Assembly: GCA_963971535.1 (NCBI GenBank) | Contig: OZ020591.1 | Span: 20,105,790-20,169,789, forward strand | Direction of reading: 5' to 3' | DNA length: 64,000 nt | From: Notolepis coatsorum | Lineage: Eukaryota > Chordata > Actinopteri > Aulopiformes > Paralepididae | Shown: positions 49,878 through 63,094 of the stretch, in pieces | How positions within the stretch are numbered: the stretch's first letter is position 1 | Layout of the letters: each line of letters opens with the position of its first letter | Made by a program: the position numbers and the translations under genes | Notes under the pieces: model-generated | Database searches by the model: none | Told to the model about the DNA's origin: nothing | The model's input: the letters and a program-made list of their open reading frames with translations, nothing else

Positions 49878-51585
49878 AATAATAATAATAATGGATTGGA
49901 TTTGTAATGCACTTTTTGTTCGCTGGGATCCCAAAGTGCTACACTACATGGTTAAAACAGTTAAAAAAATAGAATAAAATAGTTATTAGTAAAACAAATA
50001 AAATAAAATACAGAATAAAAATAGAACATAGTTAATTAAAAACATAGTATAAACAGACAATTTAAAAACAAAGCGCAATAAAATTTAAATAAAAAGCTAA
50101 CAGTCAAAGGCCTTTTTGAACAGATAGGTTTTCAGGCCTGCTTTGAAAAAGTCCAGGCTCTGTGGTTCCCTCAGCTGGATGGGGAGGCTGTTCCACAGGC
50201 GTGGTGCAGCCATGCAGAAGGCTCGGTCACCCATGGTGCAGAGCCGGGTATTGGGGACCTGAAGGAGCAGGCTACCTGCGGATCTGAGGGTGCGGGTGAA
50301 GGATTGTGGAGTGATGAGTTCCTGAAGGTAGAGGGGTGCGTGTCCGTTTATGCAGTTATGGGTGATCGTAAGGATTTTGTAGTTGATCCGGGATGAGACG
50401 GGGAGCCAGTGTAGTGAGTGAAGGATGGGGGTTATGTGATCGTGTTTACGGACTCTCATCAGGATCCTGGCAGCGCTGTTCTGGATGTATTGCAGCTTTT
50501 GGATGCTCTTGCCAGGAATCCCGATGAAGAGTCCGTTACAGTAGTCCAGTCTTGAGGAGATAAAGGCATGGACAAGCTTCTCTGCATCTGACAGGGTTAG
50601 AATGGGACGGAGTTTTGATATGTTTTTTAGGTGATAGAATGAGGTCTTGCAGAGGTGTTTTATGTGGGTGTTGAAGGTCAGGTGGGGGTCAAATCGAACC
50701 CCCAGATTTGTGACTGAGGGGGAGAGGGGGATTACCTGGCCGTCAAAGGTGAGATGTGATATGGGTGAAGACCAGTGCATGTGAGCGGATCGGAGCGTGA
50801 GCGGGGCGCGGAGCGGCCGGTTTTGACGTGAGCGAGGAGTGGGTTTTAAAATGAGTCGGCGCGACGTCCGGAGCGAGAGTTCTCCTCCGCTCCAATCCAC
50901 TCCAGGCCGCTCACAGTGGTTTAACACTGATGTAATATATACATGCAGTACAATGCCAAAGCAACAGATGGCGATGTACAAACATGAAGGCCATTTTCAA
51001 CCAATGAGAAGGGTGAACCTGTGATAGGCTGTTCGTTCAGGCTTTGTCACTGTAGAGACGCCCACACTCACTCCAGTTAGAAAAAGTATATCGACGCCAT
51101 TGTTGTTGACGTTAGCTTACATGCTAACGTTAATGGCAGCGACCATAGCATTGTGGCTCGGCTAGCCTATCATCGCTTAATAGAGATAGTGAATGGATAA
51201 ACAACGTTATTTAACATTGCAGAATGGCTACAATTACAATGCGGCTCAATACAAACAATTGTTAAGGGGCCCAGGGGGTGTAGACTGTTGTAGTTTGAGC
51301 TCATTTACACCATGCTCCAAAAAAAGAAGAAAAAAAACTGCCGAGCGATCTGGCGCGGGGAGCGGGGAGCGCTCGATTCAAGGTGAGCGGGGAACGAGCG
51401 GAGAGCGACTTGGGGGCGGGGTCAACATGAGTGATTAGCGGAGCGGACCAAGCTTTAAAGAGCGAAGAGCGGATTTCTCGGCCGCGCCGATCCGCTCACG
51501 TGGTCTGGTGAAGACTGAACCTGGTGAGGGGTGCCAATTAGGAGTGCCTCGGTTTTCTTGCCGTTTAGTTGGAGGAAGTTGCTTT
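49878..51585 (-). mobile_element. 5'-truncated LINE inserted in Tc1, split by a MITE
   Basis: The tail of AAT repeats is at 49878. The minus frame (from about 50772 down to 50097) encodes the RT C-terminal part: SSPISHLTFDGQV, NLGVRFDPHL, HAFISSRLDYCNGLF, LHWLPVSSRINYK, RLWNSLPIQLRE. The upstream codons NFLQLNGKKTEALLIGTPHQ lie at 51516-51580 beyond the MITE. The first 69 or so residues of the longer frame (to 50981) belong to the MITE. Jockey group. Confidence 0.8.
50773..51507. mobile_element. hAT-type MITE, 735 bp, 8-bp TSD GTGAAGAC
   Basis: The ends are CAGTGCATGTGAGCGGATCGG on the left and the reverse complement of CAGACCACGTGAGCGGATCG on the right. GTGAAGAC lies at 50765-50772 and 51508-51515. 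The ends are rich in GAGCGG words. The interior (about 51200-51275) carries a minus-strand remnant of the LINE B tail. Confidence 0.85.
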
Positions 51586-51976
51586 GTTTGGCAGCAGTAC
51601 AGCCTCAAGTCTTCTTGAGTATGATGCTACAAGTTTGGCACACCTATTTTTGGGCAGTTTCTCCCATTCTTCTTTGCAGATTATCTCAAGCTCCATCAGG
51701 TTGGATGGGAGTGTCGGTGCACAGCCATTTTCAGATCTTTCCAGAGATGTTCAATCGGGTTCAAGTCTGGGCTCTGGCTGGGACACTCAAGGACATTCAC
51801 AGACGTGTCCCGAAGCCACTCCTTTGTTATCCTGGCTGTGTGCTAGGGTCGTTGTCCTGTTGGAAGGTGAACCTTCGCCCCAGTCTGAGGTCCAGAGCAC
51901 TCTGGAAGAGGTTTTCGTCAAGGATCTCTCTGTACATTGCTGCATTAATCTTTCATTTGATCACATCACACAAATT

Positions 51977-52815
51977 CACATTGATCGCCTAGAAATTCCG
52001 TCGCCTAAGCGTATTTGACCATCGAAACGTGCATAGACATATACACTGGTAATCGCGATGGTGATGCGATCACTCTTAGAATACCTTCTGGCTAAGGTAA
52101 GGTACATTCTATGTGTATTTTACCGAATCTGAAACGTGTTTTTTTTAACGATCACAGTTCTGTGTTTCACCGGACGAAAAACATGCTTGGCAAATGCGAT
52201 CATAGTTTTTCGTTAAAACGCCCCCCCCCCCCCCCCCCCCCCCTGATGATTTTGTGATGATATGGTTTAGGCTTATTGCACATAATGCGTTTTATCTCGC
52301 AATCTATAAAAAAATACTATTATCTTGGAAATGCGCAATGTTTAGCGTGTAATAAACTACTGTACAAACTACAGCGTGTGGAAACAAACTATTATTCCCA
52401 TGCTGGACTACAAGTAATGATAGCGAATGATAATGGATGGATTATCCATTGGGGGTCCAGGGCGGGGGGTGCGAGCAAGAGCATATGTGTGTAGGGGAAT
52501 AGATAGCAGGTATTAGGGGTATATCTTGTATAAGACATTTATCCAAACAGTGATTTAACTGATGTGCACTGTTAACAATGCTTGTATATCTAATCGTGTG
52601 TTGTCATGTTTGTTTATGTGTTTGTTTAAAAAATAATAAAAAAATAAAATACAAAAAAAAAAGTAATGTTTGTCAAAATGAGCCACACCGTGTCTCTACA
52701 GCTATAATACAGAACACACACACAGCTTCGCAAACATAGTGCAACGACCACGGAAACGAATAGAAGGCTGGCATTCTAAGGGTAACGATACCTGAATTGC
52801 GTGGCACTCAAAGTG
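51977..52815. mobile_element. TTAA-type (piggyBac-like) MITE, diverged
   Basis: The right end is the reverse complement of CACTTTGAGTGCCACGC followed by TTAA (52816-52819). The left end CACATTGATCGCCTAG resembles the left ends at 32315 and 47277, but is preceded by AATT instead of TTAA. It contains a C-run of about 25 bp near 52220. No coding capacity. Confidence 0.5.
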
Positions 52816-52819
52816 TTAA

Positions 52820-53576
52820 AAATATAATACATAATAAATGTATACATGATCATGCAACATAAAAAAAATTGGAACGGTTTGGAAGAGGGAGGGGTTTTAG
52901 GTTGTGTGTTCCAAAACATTTTACCTAGTTATTTCAAGTTTAAAGCTCAATATATCAAAACGTGGCACTTTACAGTGAACACTGAACAGGAGGTCTATTT
53001 GTATTAAAAACAATAGATTGTTTTTCATGTAAATGTGTGGAAGAGCAAAGAATTTTCTAATTATATTTTCGTTACCCTTTTTTGAGTTGATCTAAATGTT
53101 ACTGATTGTGTTAAATGAGCATATGATATCGTCTCATATCGACCACAGGCACCTGCATCGTATCGTGGCAGACTTTGTGATATCGGCAAATATCATATCA
53201 TTGTCCAAAGAATCGATATTGTATCGTGATGAAACTGGTGATTCCCACCCCTAGTAGAGTCCATAGATCCAACACCAAATCCCATAATTCCTTACACGTA
53301 ACGTGTCTGGCTGTGTGACGTCAAATTGTCAGCATGAAAATTACAGCACCATGATAGCTTAGCACAATAGCTTAACAGACATTGTCGCTTTTGGGATTTG
53401 GCACAGACCCATTTATTATTTACAAAAATATACAATAAGGACTATGGCCATACGATGCCTGGTCATACGGCATTATTCAATATACACAACTATATTAAAA
53501 CAACTACTAGCCACATCGTTACTAGAGAATCTACTTAACAAGTTGACGCTTGACGCTGCTGTCGGATGTCAGGTGG
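52820..53576. other. Unassigned; single hAT-type end
   Basis: ATCGATATTGTATCG... and GATTCCCACCCCTA (to 53253) look like the right end of a hAT element (TAGGGGTGGGAATC). No left partner was found. The rest is not recognised. Confidence 0.4.
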
Positions 53577-53580
53577 AACA

Positions 53581-54915
53581 TGTCGTATATTCTTAATGAA
53601 TATCTAAGGTTAATTGCAGCACAACGAGGTCGCTAACTGGAAGGAGGAAAAGGAGAGTGATATAAACATGGTCCTCACCTGACTTAGTCAGATGAGAAAT
53701 AAACGTGTAGTCCAGACAAAAGGAACTATATTTCAACCAAACTTATTTATTTGCCGAGCGGCCAAGAGTGGATAATGCATTAGTTACATACAGGAATGTA
53801 TTCATCACAGACATGTTTGTACAAAAGGATTGATGAGGTTAATAATCAAATAGCCCTTACACAGTGGCTTACATCAAGACAGTTTTGCACATTAATAGTA
53901 TTCATGTCTATCAATGAAATAGACCAATCGTACTCGTTGCCACCACATGATAAACCTGGTCTAAGATAGACATCTTCCTCTAAGTTATCACAAACAGTGA
54001 TTATTCCATATACAGTTTACTCACGTAGCGGCAAAGTAGTAACAGTCGGTGGAGAGGTGGAGGCGCAGCCTCAGACCCCCTGGGGATAATGGTCGTGGCA
54101 GGTCATGAGCTGGCCTGCTCCTCTATCCTTACTGTTCCAATAAGTCTTAATAAGTTTAAATGACTTCCCTATTTTTAACTAGTTCAACCAATCACAAGTT
54201 TCTAAACACAAGCGGTCTCCTTGTTGGGCTGCCTGCCCCAACATCTCCTTGTCGTCGTGTGTTTGCCTGCAGCAGCAGGGGGCCTGCCTGGCCCCCTCCT
54301 TTTTGGGCTGTTGCTTCTCATGTTGGACAGAGGGGGGGGGGGGGTTGCCTGTGGCCCCCTTTGAATGAATCAATCATTTTAACATTCCTTCTATATGGTT
54401 CTTGCAATGACCTATAGATTTCTAATATCACCCAAGTACAGTCATTGCTTCCAGGCTGATACCAAACATCACAGGAGACTACACCAACCTCTATTTACCA
54501 GACTGAATCTTTATAATACAGGAAATTGCTTTATTATTTAACCAGTTTTGACATTCTTAAAATGGTATTCAAATCTTCTTTGTAAATTACTTTCTAATAG
54601 GTTACTATAATCTTGTTATTATTCCAATATTGTTTTCATTCTAAACTAATATAATACAATTATATTTTCTGTGACCTCTAATCTTGGTTAGAGCAGCTTT
54701 CCTTCTGCCAGTAGAATGAGTCACCGTTTCCTGTGAGGTGTGACTTTATTTACATAGTATTGGTTCTCCCCTGAGGGCTTTTTATGACCTGCAACTGTTG
54801 TTCTCTAATCCAGTCTTACCCTGAGAGGCACTTTTGGCTAAGCCTGCTTTTACATTATGGGTTCTCTAATTATTCACACATATTAGTTATGAAATTCAAT
54901 GTCAATATCACCACA
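53581..54915 (-). repeat. LTR (left copy), 1335 bp
   Basis: Begins TGTCGTATATTCTTAA and ends AATATCACCACA. Contains a G-run near 54330. Confidence 0.85.
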
Positions 54916-55201
54916 TTCCTCACTCTGACAATTCACATTGTCATATACAGTACATTGACTTGATTTTCTATACATACTAACCATACAATATTTAACATAA
55001 CAAAAATCATAATTTTTTCCAATTTTTCTCAATTTTTCTCAATTTTTTCCATTCTTCTTTGGTACATCTCCTCAATTCTGATCTTCTTGTCTTCTACGTT
55101 TTTCCCCCACATTCCCCAGGCTATGATCCCCTCCCGGGAGTGCTAATAACCCGTTTATCAGCTCTCCCACTTAACTTATCCTGCCTTTGAAACAGTGTTT
55201 A

Positions 55202-56251
55202 CAGGGACCGAAACTAAAGCCCGCCGCCCGCCAGGGGCGGTCTGTTTTTACCTTTGGCGCATGACACTTAGAGGGCTGCCCGCCGTGTGGCGTGTAGACG
55301 TGTAGTTCATAACGATACTCTTGTGCGAGTACAGATTATAGCCGTTCGTCTTTTTTTTCTCCGCCGCGAGATCGTTAAAAAACTACAAGTCCCACATTGC
55401 ACTCAAGTCAACGGTCCAATCACAGTAGAGTGACGTGACTGGTTTCACGAGAAAGAAAGCAAATGACTAATCGGAAGCTCTCATTTGGCTTGTTTACTTC
55501 CGTCTGCTCTAGTCTATATCGGACCTCCATGAGCTAACGTTACTGTTTAAACAATGACCCAGTCAACTATTCACTTTTAGTTTAATACATGACGAGGCAT
55601 TGTCTAACGGTATCTAGCTGGCTAGCTACTGATAGCTGCTGATATCAACAAATGCTCCAGCAATAGTCGACTCGAGTGCTCCGTTCCCTCGTTAGCTAGC
55701 TTAGCTAGCTCACCTTAGATCCATCTGTCCCAGTAAACTAAATTGTCTTAACGTTATCTACCGGGCTAGCAGTAGCTACAGATAGCTCCTGATATCAATG
55801 TCTTATAACATTGATTGAATGCGTATTCTAGCTGAGGGCATGTTGAATGTGATTTGACAAAAGAACCGTAACGTTAAATAGGGTCCAGCTGCATCGCCGG
55901 AGAATCCTTGCATGCTGAATGTAGGGTCTAGCTGAATATAGGGTCTAGCTGCAGGGCCGGAGAATCCTTGCTGGAGCTGGAGGCTACTCAAGTATACACA
56001 CAGACAGTGGAGCTGTTTGCAGATAGCAAGCATTTTGACTTATTGCGTGGTGGCGATGTCTCGCAGATAATACAACTACAAGTATGATTATATAATATAT
56101 ATTTTATTTAAAAAACAAATTTTATATAAAATATATATATATTTTTTTTTAATCAAAAATGTTTTGGCAGGTAAGAAATATGCTTGGCGGGTAGACTCTT
56201 CCCATCTACCCGCCACTGGCCGGTGAGTCAAAAAGTAAATTTAGCTCCCTG
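55202..56251. mobile_element. hAT element, 1050 bp, 8-bp TSD AGTGTTTA
   Basis: The left end is CAGGGACCGAAACTAAAGCC and the right end the reverse complement of CAGGGAGCTAAATTTACTTT. AGTGTTTA lies at 55194-55201 and 56252-56259. CGCCCGCC and CTACCCGCC words recur near both ends. No transposase. A truncated relative ends at 48475. Confidence 0.82.
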
Positions 56252-56259
56252 AGTGTTTA

Positions 56260-59200
56260 CCACTTACTTTCATCTGGCTTTGTTCCTCTGGGCTCACAGC
56301 CAGAGGCCTATTTGTTGAAAACAATTAAAACAATTTAATCTAAACATTACACATTAAAGTATAATAAATCACAAACTTTAAAACCCAATTTTCTTAATTT
56401 ACAGAAAAGTTTGTTCCCCCATTCTCTTACATGATCTGGTTTGGGAGAAAACATACATCTGTATGCGCGTCTTACCAAATCAAATGTGCACAAACAGAGA
56501 CCATCAGTAGCTATTGTTCAGTAACTGTCCTGTTTCCCACAGCCCAATTCCACAATTCCCAGAGGATCTTGCTCACACGTATCGTGCTCAGCCCTCAGAC
56601 TGGCTCCGCCCCCCTCCTTTGTGCATAGCAGCTAAGCTGTAGCCATGTGTCAGGCCAGGTCTAGTCATCATTTTTGTCCCATGACCACCTGTCGCAGACG
56701 GTTCTCATTAGTCTGGACTTTATTCCAAACCTGCGTACCACGTCTGTCCACAAAAGTTCAACCTGGCCCCCCTTCAGGGGTTCTGTAGAGGTGGGGGCCC
56801 CTGTACACAAGAATCCTCTCACCACAATTCGGTAATTGACCACCGCTGGACTGCAAAGAACCAGGAAAAAACTGAAGTTTCACTTCACCTGTGCCGTATC
56901 TAATGTAATGTATTCATCACGTGCCCTGCCCCTGGATTGTCTCTGCATTCCCCCCCTCGACTGAACTGTGAGAAGACAAAAGCACAATGCAAATTCTTTT
57001 ACACTATGTCAACATACTTTTAAGGGGAGCCATTATGATAATTCATATGCGGAACTACTTAGCTTTCGTCGACCACCTGTCCCAATGCATCTCAGCCTTC
57101 AACAGTCCTCTCCCACCAGATCATGAAAAACATTTGGGAACATAAGAATAAAATCAAACAAAGCCACACACTTTAATAAACAAACACCACTCTGTTGTGG
57201 CCTCCAGTCTGTGTAATAACCATGCATACTTAAAAACATGAAAAAAATATCCATGCATATTCAAAACATGAAAGAAATAAAAACCACGTTCTCAAAACCA
57301 TCCATTCAGCTCTATCACCCCTGTTGCAATTCTCACACACACTCCCAACCAAGCATCCTGTCCCTGTGACTTGACACCTCTGAGTCCCCATTCAACCGTA
57401 TTCCAGTCCACACAATTACAGATAAAAAATAGAAAAGGAACCTAAAATTTTAAATTCAAACGCTCATCCACACATTTTTTCTTCAACACACAACAGTGGC
57501 TGTCAACTTCTAAGACACTTAAAAGAAATAAACTCGAATGAAAGCAGTGTATCAAAACCACCACCGCTTTTAAAATAAAACCTAAACCTTGTCACTCAAC
57601 CAAATAATATGATATAAAGTAAATGCTTTCATCCAATATCTCACAGTTTTACAACACATTCAATCCTGAAAATTAGAGTTCTCAGAAAGGAAAGAAAAAC
57701 AACAATTAGCCAAACTTCACAAGTCTATATCATTCATACGTATCTAGAGCTCCCAGGCAGTGGTTAAAAAGAAACAAAATCACGTAAAAGAAACAAAACC
57801 ACTTATTATCGTCCCTATTGTTTCAACTATAACTAGATATGGTTTATACTAAAAGTGGTCAGTTGGCTTACCACAAGACCTAACATCCTGTCTATTGTTA
57901 GGCCTAACTAGATAACCGACTCGGTTTACTATCTGTCATCACCAGCCTCAATCATTCACTAAAAAGAAAAACACATAGACAACAACAGACCACACTCCAT
58001 CATCCACAGTCACTCTGACCATTTAACATCGTCCTCTGCAAACACATATATTACTCTTGTTAATCAACCACAGACAGACAATGGTTAGTTTCCCTTCCTG
58101 CTCCTACTCTCAGCTTTCTCTGCTAATTCAGTGCACTCTTTCCTACCATACAGTTCTCACTGTATTTTCCACACCTAACATCCAGAGGAAGTCTGGGAAC
58201 CCCCCTCAACAATAGAACCGCAAAACATACCCAGTGTCCTGAGAGCCTAACGCTATTCCTACTAATCAAATAGTTAGCCATTCAATGTAAATAACCTCAT
58301 CTGAACTGGCCATCCTATTGATCTTCTCACACACTCACTCAGCTGTCCTGAATTAGCACCCTGTCTCATCCTCCTGTCACTGCTATTTCCCTCCTGCTGT
58401 AAAAATACCTCTCCCGCTATCTCACTTTGCAACTGTTTCCTGCACCCTTCACCTGTGACCTCTCCCCTGGTGCATCTAATCTGACCAGGCCTGCTCCGTC
58501 TCCCTGTCGTAAAACAGCCATTTGTACTCCCTGCTGTAAAGATAGCCTGGGTCCCTCCTGTGAGCTTCGTGACCTTTCCTAAATTGCTTTACCACCCCAT
58601 GACCCTCCTGTAATTCAACAAAAGGTTAATCAATACACACATTCTATCCCTAGGGGCAAATCAACACATTCTTGCCTGCTCTCCCAACAGCTAAACAGAG
58701 AGAAATTACAGACTAAACAGCAAATCATTACAATTACTGCAAAAACACACTCATACAGTCATCAAAGCAGCATCTAAACAAGTCCCTTGTCACTAAATTA
58801 TCCTGCTCCATGACTGGGCGTGTATCAAATTCCAATATAAAACATTTAGCCTATGCTAATCAACAAATTTAACCAATTACACAAGCATCAACAAATTTCA
58901 ACATAGCAATGCAACAAAATATACGCTAACAAGCCTACATCAGTAAATTATCATCCCCATGATATAAAGACTTGCAGCAAACATTAAATCAACAGTATCA
59001 TTCAACATTTTCAACATCACGGTTCTACACAACAATATCCATGCATTTTTACAAATATAAGCATCACTCATTTCAGGAAAACATTATCAGTGGTTAGTTA
59101 CAAATTGATTCCACTGCAAGCAACATGTATTTTACTTTGTAGAGCATCTTACCAAATTCAGCCCATTGCTACTCCCAAACTACTGTCTATCTGTATGTCA

Positions 59201-61065
59201 TGTATGTCATAAATATTATGATGAATTGAAAATGGGGGACCCTGTCTCTGGTCTGCATCCCCTTAACAATTGTATGTATTGAGCTGTACTGTTTTCAATC
59301 AATCAATCAAACCCCCCTTGGTCAAGAATATACACTTGTGTCTAATGTGTATATGTATGTTCCCATTAATAATACAATTACCCAGAGTAGCTGGTTTGTG
59401 AATCCCAGCTTTGTATAGGCCATGTATCCATTACTTCATTTCTCCTTGATAGGCTCACTGCCTTGTTTGCAGTCTAAGTAAACCCTTATCGACTTCCTCC
59501 CCTAAACCAACCACTGATAATGTTACATCTCTTCCCCTGTGTACACAAAAACACAATGCACAATATACAAATACAACCATTTTACACAATGCAAAATATC
59601 CTCTCACCTGTTTCTCGTCCTCTGAGCGAAATGAATGAAAAACAGTTGTAATGCGCATGCGCAGTAGCGCAAACGGCGCACACAGAACGATGTATTGCGA
59701 CAAAGTACAACCATCACTACAAAACACTTGTCTTAATACAATGCAACGATACCCACCGTGCCCTCCAATACTTCCTAACAGTCACTTCCAAAACTCTAAT
59801 CATCACACATGTCGCCCGCAAACTCACAAAACAGCCACATGCAAGCTAATAGCCTAGCCAGCCTAACATGCTCCCCTTTCTAGGTCCCACAATATGACGT
59901 CAGAAGCGACCAACTTTTGCAAATAACTCCCAATCAACGTTATTATTACACAATCGCTCCATACACAAACATCCCTCACTCAACACCACTACGCCGCTTC
60001 TAACCATAATATTGCACGAGCCCTTTTCACGACGTTATCTCCCAAACGCTCATACCAGCTAAGTAGCTAGCCAACCTGATGTGATGTTCAATGCCCTCCC
60101 GGGAGCCACGCGTTATGTGCTGTTCGAGATCCGTACATTCATTCAATCCGCTCAGTACCAATCCAACTCTAAACAACTTACACATGTCTAAACAACAAAC
60201 TACTTTAACAAAAATCAAACTATTGTAAAAGAATTTAAAACATTATAATATACCAACGCCGTTACACAGTTCAACACGAGTCATAAACCATTTCTCCTAC
60301 CCTTTCTCCACCTGGCTCCACAGTCAGGATGTCCACACACTCCTCTCACCACAACCACGTCATCAAACAGCGACACCCTTCCTCCATACTAACATCGTAC
60401 ACAAGCATTACCGCAAATATATATAATATATATATATATATATCATTATATCAAATATAAATATTAATACAGCCATAATTCGCTCAGCATACCACTCGAC
60501 TCGCTTCCCGATAATAATTTCCCCACAGCCTTCCTTCAAATCTTATACATCGCCGCCATAACGACCATAGATTACCGTGGTTGCCTCCACAGCTAAGCTA
60601 GTTAGCCCCAACTTCCAATATGATTCACAGACTCGTATTATTCCGATCCACGTCTAACAACATAACAACCCTCGTCAAGCTTGTTATGACCACATACATT
60701 TACACATTACATTAAACAAACAAACCAACTCCCCGTACGAGGCTTCGATTACATTGGTGCAACATTTATAACCATCAAGATTCCTGTGTAAGCCGACTTC
60801 ATCTAAAAATTGTTCACCGAACATCCTCTCGTGTCCACAATCCTAAAAAACCCATATTTTTCCGCGTCATACACAGTCCTCTGAGCGGCGAACCCAGTCA
60901 TATATTTAATAATAAAATTTCGTCCCACTAACAGGGTACAGAATTCCCACTTTCACACACTCATCATACTCTTTACCTACTGACTACTCTGCATTTCCCA
61001 TTACTTCTCCATAGTTACCTCACAGTCTCAAACTTCCTGCCTATCTGTAACTACAATCCACGTTC
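56260..61065. other. Non-coding interior of the large LTR element
   Basis: Long A/C-rich stretch with only short frames (all under about 90 codons). I recognise no protein. Contains a LINE B tail (59184-59310) and a TA-rich run at 60418-60450. Confidence 0.6.
59184..59310 (+). mobile_element. LINE B 3' tail
   Basis: CTATCTGTATGTCATGTATG, ATTGAAAATGGGGGACCCTG and TTTTCAATCAATCAATC, matching the LINE B end at 11201-11363 with deletions. It is a very short insertion inside the large LTR element. Confidence 0.8.
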
Positions 61066-61206
61066 TACCGCTCCTCACCGTGTCCCCTCTTAAGTAATGT
61101 CTACTGCTCCTCGCTGTGTCCCCTCTTAAGTAATGTCTACTGCTCCTCACCGTGTCCCCTCTTAAGTAATTTCTACTGCTCCTCGCCGTGTCCCCTCTTA
61201 AGTAAT
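61066..61206. repeat. Tandem array, about 3.5 units of 43 bp
   Basis: TCTACTGCTCCTCGCCGTGT and CCCCTCTTAAGTAATG repeat within the interior of the large LTR element. Confidence 0.85.
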
Positions 61207-61748
61207 TTACCTAAACTATCTTATGTGCTTTGGATCACCTTAAGCTATTACGTTCACCAGACAGTCATACAATTCGTGTACTTTCCCTCACTTAGGTCTG
61301 CTTAATCGACGCAGCCTCCTAAACTTGTGACACCCTGTATCACCATTATATCCTCAGCGCCTCCTAACACCAGCCCTAGCCTGTCCCTAAAATATGACTA
61401 ATAACTACTCGTCGGGCCGCCGCTTTTATATAATCAAAAAATAAAAAAGTTCCATCCTCCTGCTCACAATGGCATGGCACAAATACGCTGCTCGCATTTC
61501 CTGCAATAAAACCCCAAGCAAGCAGGTCGACAGTCTAAATCTAACATCACTCCACCATTCCTGTACGCAAAGAATACATTCACCCTGGGCCCTACTGTGG
61601 CTACACGACCAATTTTCTTATTCACCCCTCGTTCCTTCATCCAGACAGCCACCACTCTGCACTGCAAATCCCCAAACCCTGGCTCTTTTTTTTTTACTGC
61701 TTGCTCATATATGAACAAATCAGAACGGGTCTTAAAACGGCACCATTT

Positions 61749-63094
61749 TGTCGTATATTCTTAATAAATATCTAAGGTTTATTTGCAGCACAAGGAGGTC
61801 GCTAACTGGAAGGAGGAAAAGGAGAGTGATATAAACATGGTCCTCACCTGACTTAGTCAGATGAGAAATAAACGTGTAGTCCAGACAAAAGGAACTATAT
61901 TTCAACCAAACTCATTTATTTGCTGAGCGGCCAAGAGTGGATAATGCATTAGTTACATACAGGAATGTATTCATCACAGACATGTTTGTACAAAAGGATT
62001 GATGAGGTTAATAATCAAATAGCCCTTACACGGTGGCTTACATCAAGACAGTTTTGCACATTAATAGTATTCATGTCTATCAAATGAAATAGACCAATAG
62101 TACTCGTTGCCACCACATGATAAACCTGGTCTAAGATAGACATCTTCCTCTAAGTTATCACAAACAGTGATTATTCCATATACAGTTTACTCACGTAGCG
62201 GCAAAGTAGTAACAGTCGGTGGAGAGGTGGAGGCGCAGCCTCAGACCCCCTGGGGATAATGGTCGTGGCGGGTCATGAGCTGGCCTGCTCCTCTATCCTT
62301 ACTGTTCCAATACTTATAGTTTAAATGACTTCCCTATTTTTAACTAGTTCAACCAATCACAAGTTTCTAAACACAAGCGGTCTCCTTGTTGGGCTGCCTG
62401 CCCCAACATCTCCTTGTCGTCGTGTGTTTGCCTGCAGCAGCAGGGGGCCTGCCTGGCCCCCTCCTTTTTGGACTGTTGCTTCTCATGTTGGACAGAGGGG
62501 GGGAGGGGGGGTTGCCTGTGGCCCCCTTTGAATGAATCAATCATTTTAACATTCCTTCTATATGGTTCATGCAATGACCTATAGATTTCTAATATCACCC
62601 AAGTACAGTCATTGCTTCCAGGCTGATACCAAACATCACAGGAGACTACACCAACCTCTATTTACCAGACTGAATCTTTATAATACTCTATGATTTAAAG
62701 GAAATTGCTTTATTATTTAACCAGTTTTGACATTCTTAAAATGGTATTCAAATCTTCTTTGTAAATTACTTTCTAATAGGTTACTATAATCTTGTTATTA
62801 TTCCAATATTGTTTTCATTCTAAACTAATATAATACAATTATATTTTCTGTGACCTCTAATCTTGGTTAGAGCAGCTGTCCTTCTGCCAGTAGAATGAGT
62901 CACCGTTTCCTGTGAGGTGTGACTTTATTTACATAGTCTTGGTTCTCCCCTGAGGGCTTTTTATGACCTGCAACTGTTGTTCTCTAATCCAGTCTTACCC
63001 TGAGAGGCACTTTTGGCTAAGCCTGCTTTTACATTATGGGTTCTCTAATTATTCACACATATTAGTTATGAAATTCAATGTCAATATCACCACA
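61749..63094 (-). repeat. LTR (right copy), 1346 bp
   Basis: Partner of 53581-54915, with a few small length differences. The open frames at 62325 and 54160 are the same LTR sequence and not genes. Confidence 0.85.

Larger units (their letters stand above)
49434..51955 (-). mobile_element. Tc1-like transposon, first part (terminal repeat and transposase 3' half)
   Basis: Starts after TA with CAGTGCATCCGGAAAGTATT, a teleost Tc1-type terminal repeat. 49703-49877 continues the terminal region. 51586-51955 carries the C-terminal half of the transposase gene on the minus strand, decayed. A LINE tail (49502-49702) and a LINE with a MITE (49878-51585) are inserted. The N-terminal half of what looks like the same element is at 63353-63897. 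Confidence 0.8.
53581..63094 (-). mobile_element. Large LTR element without coding capacity (LARD-like)
   Basis: Fossil, 9.5 kb. The LTRs are 53581-54915 (1335 bp) and 61749-63094 (1346 bp), TG/CA-ended, about 98 percent alike by eye. AACA flanks both sides as a 4-bp duplication. Read on the minus strand, TGGTGCCG lies three bases after the 5' LTR (a plausible primer site) and GAGTGAGGAA precedes the 3' LTR. The 6.8-kb interior has no long frame on either strand and no recognisable gag or pol. It has a marked A/C bias on the plus strand. A hAT element and a LINE tail are nested inside. It looks structurally whole but non-autonomous. Confidence 0.8.

Noticed and set aside
51531-52018. Two plus-strand frames of about 150 residues
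   Set aside because: Antisense to the decayed Tc1 transposase; the minus strand carries the recognisable gene.
54160-54417. Frame repeated at 62325-62531
   Set aside because: Present only because both copies of the same LTR contain it; no recognisable protein.
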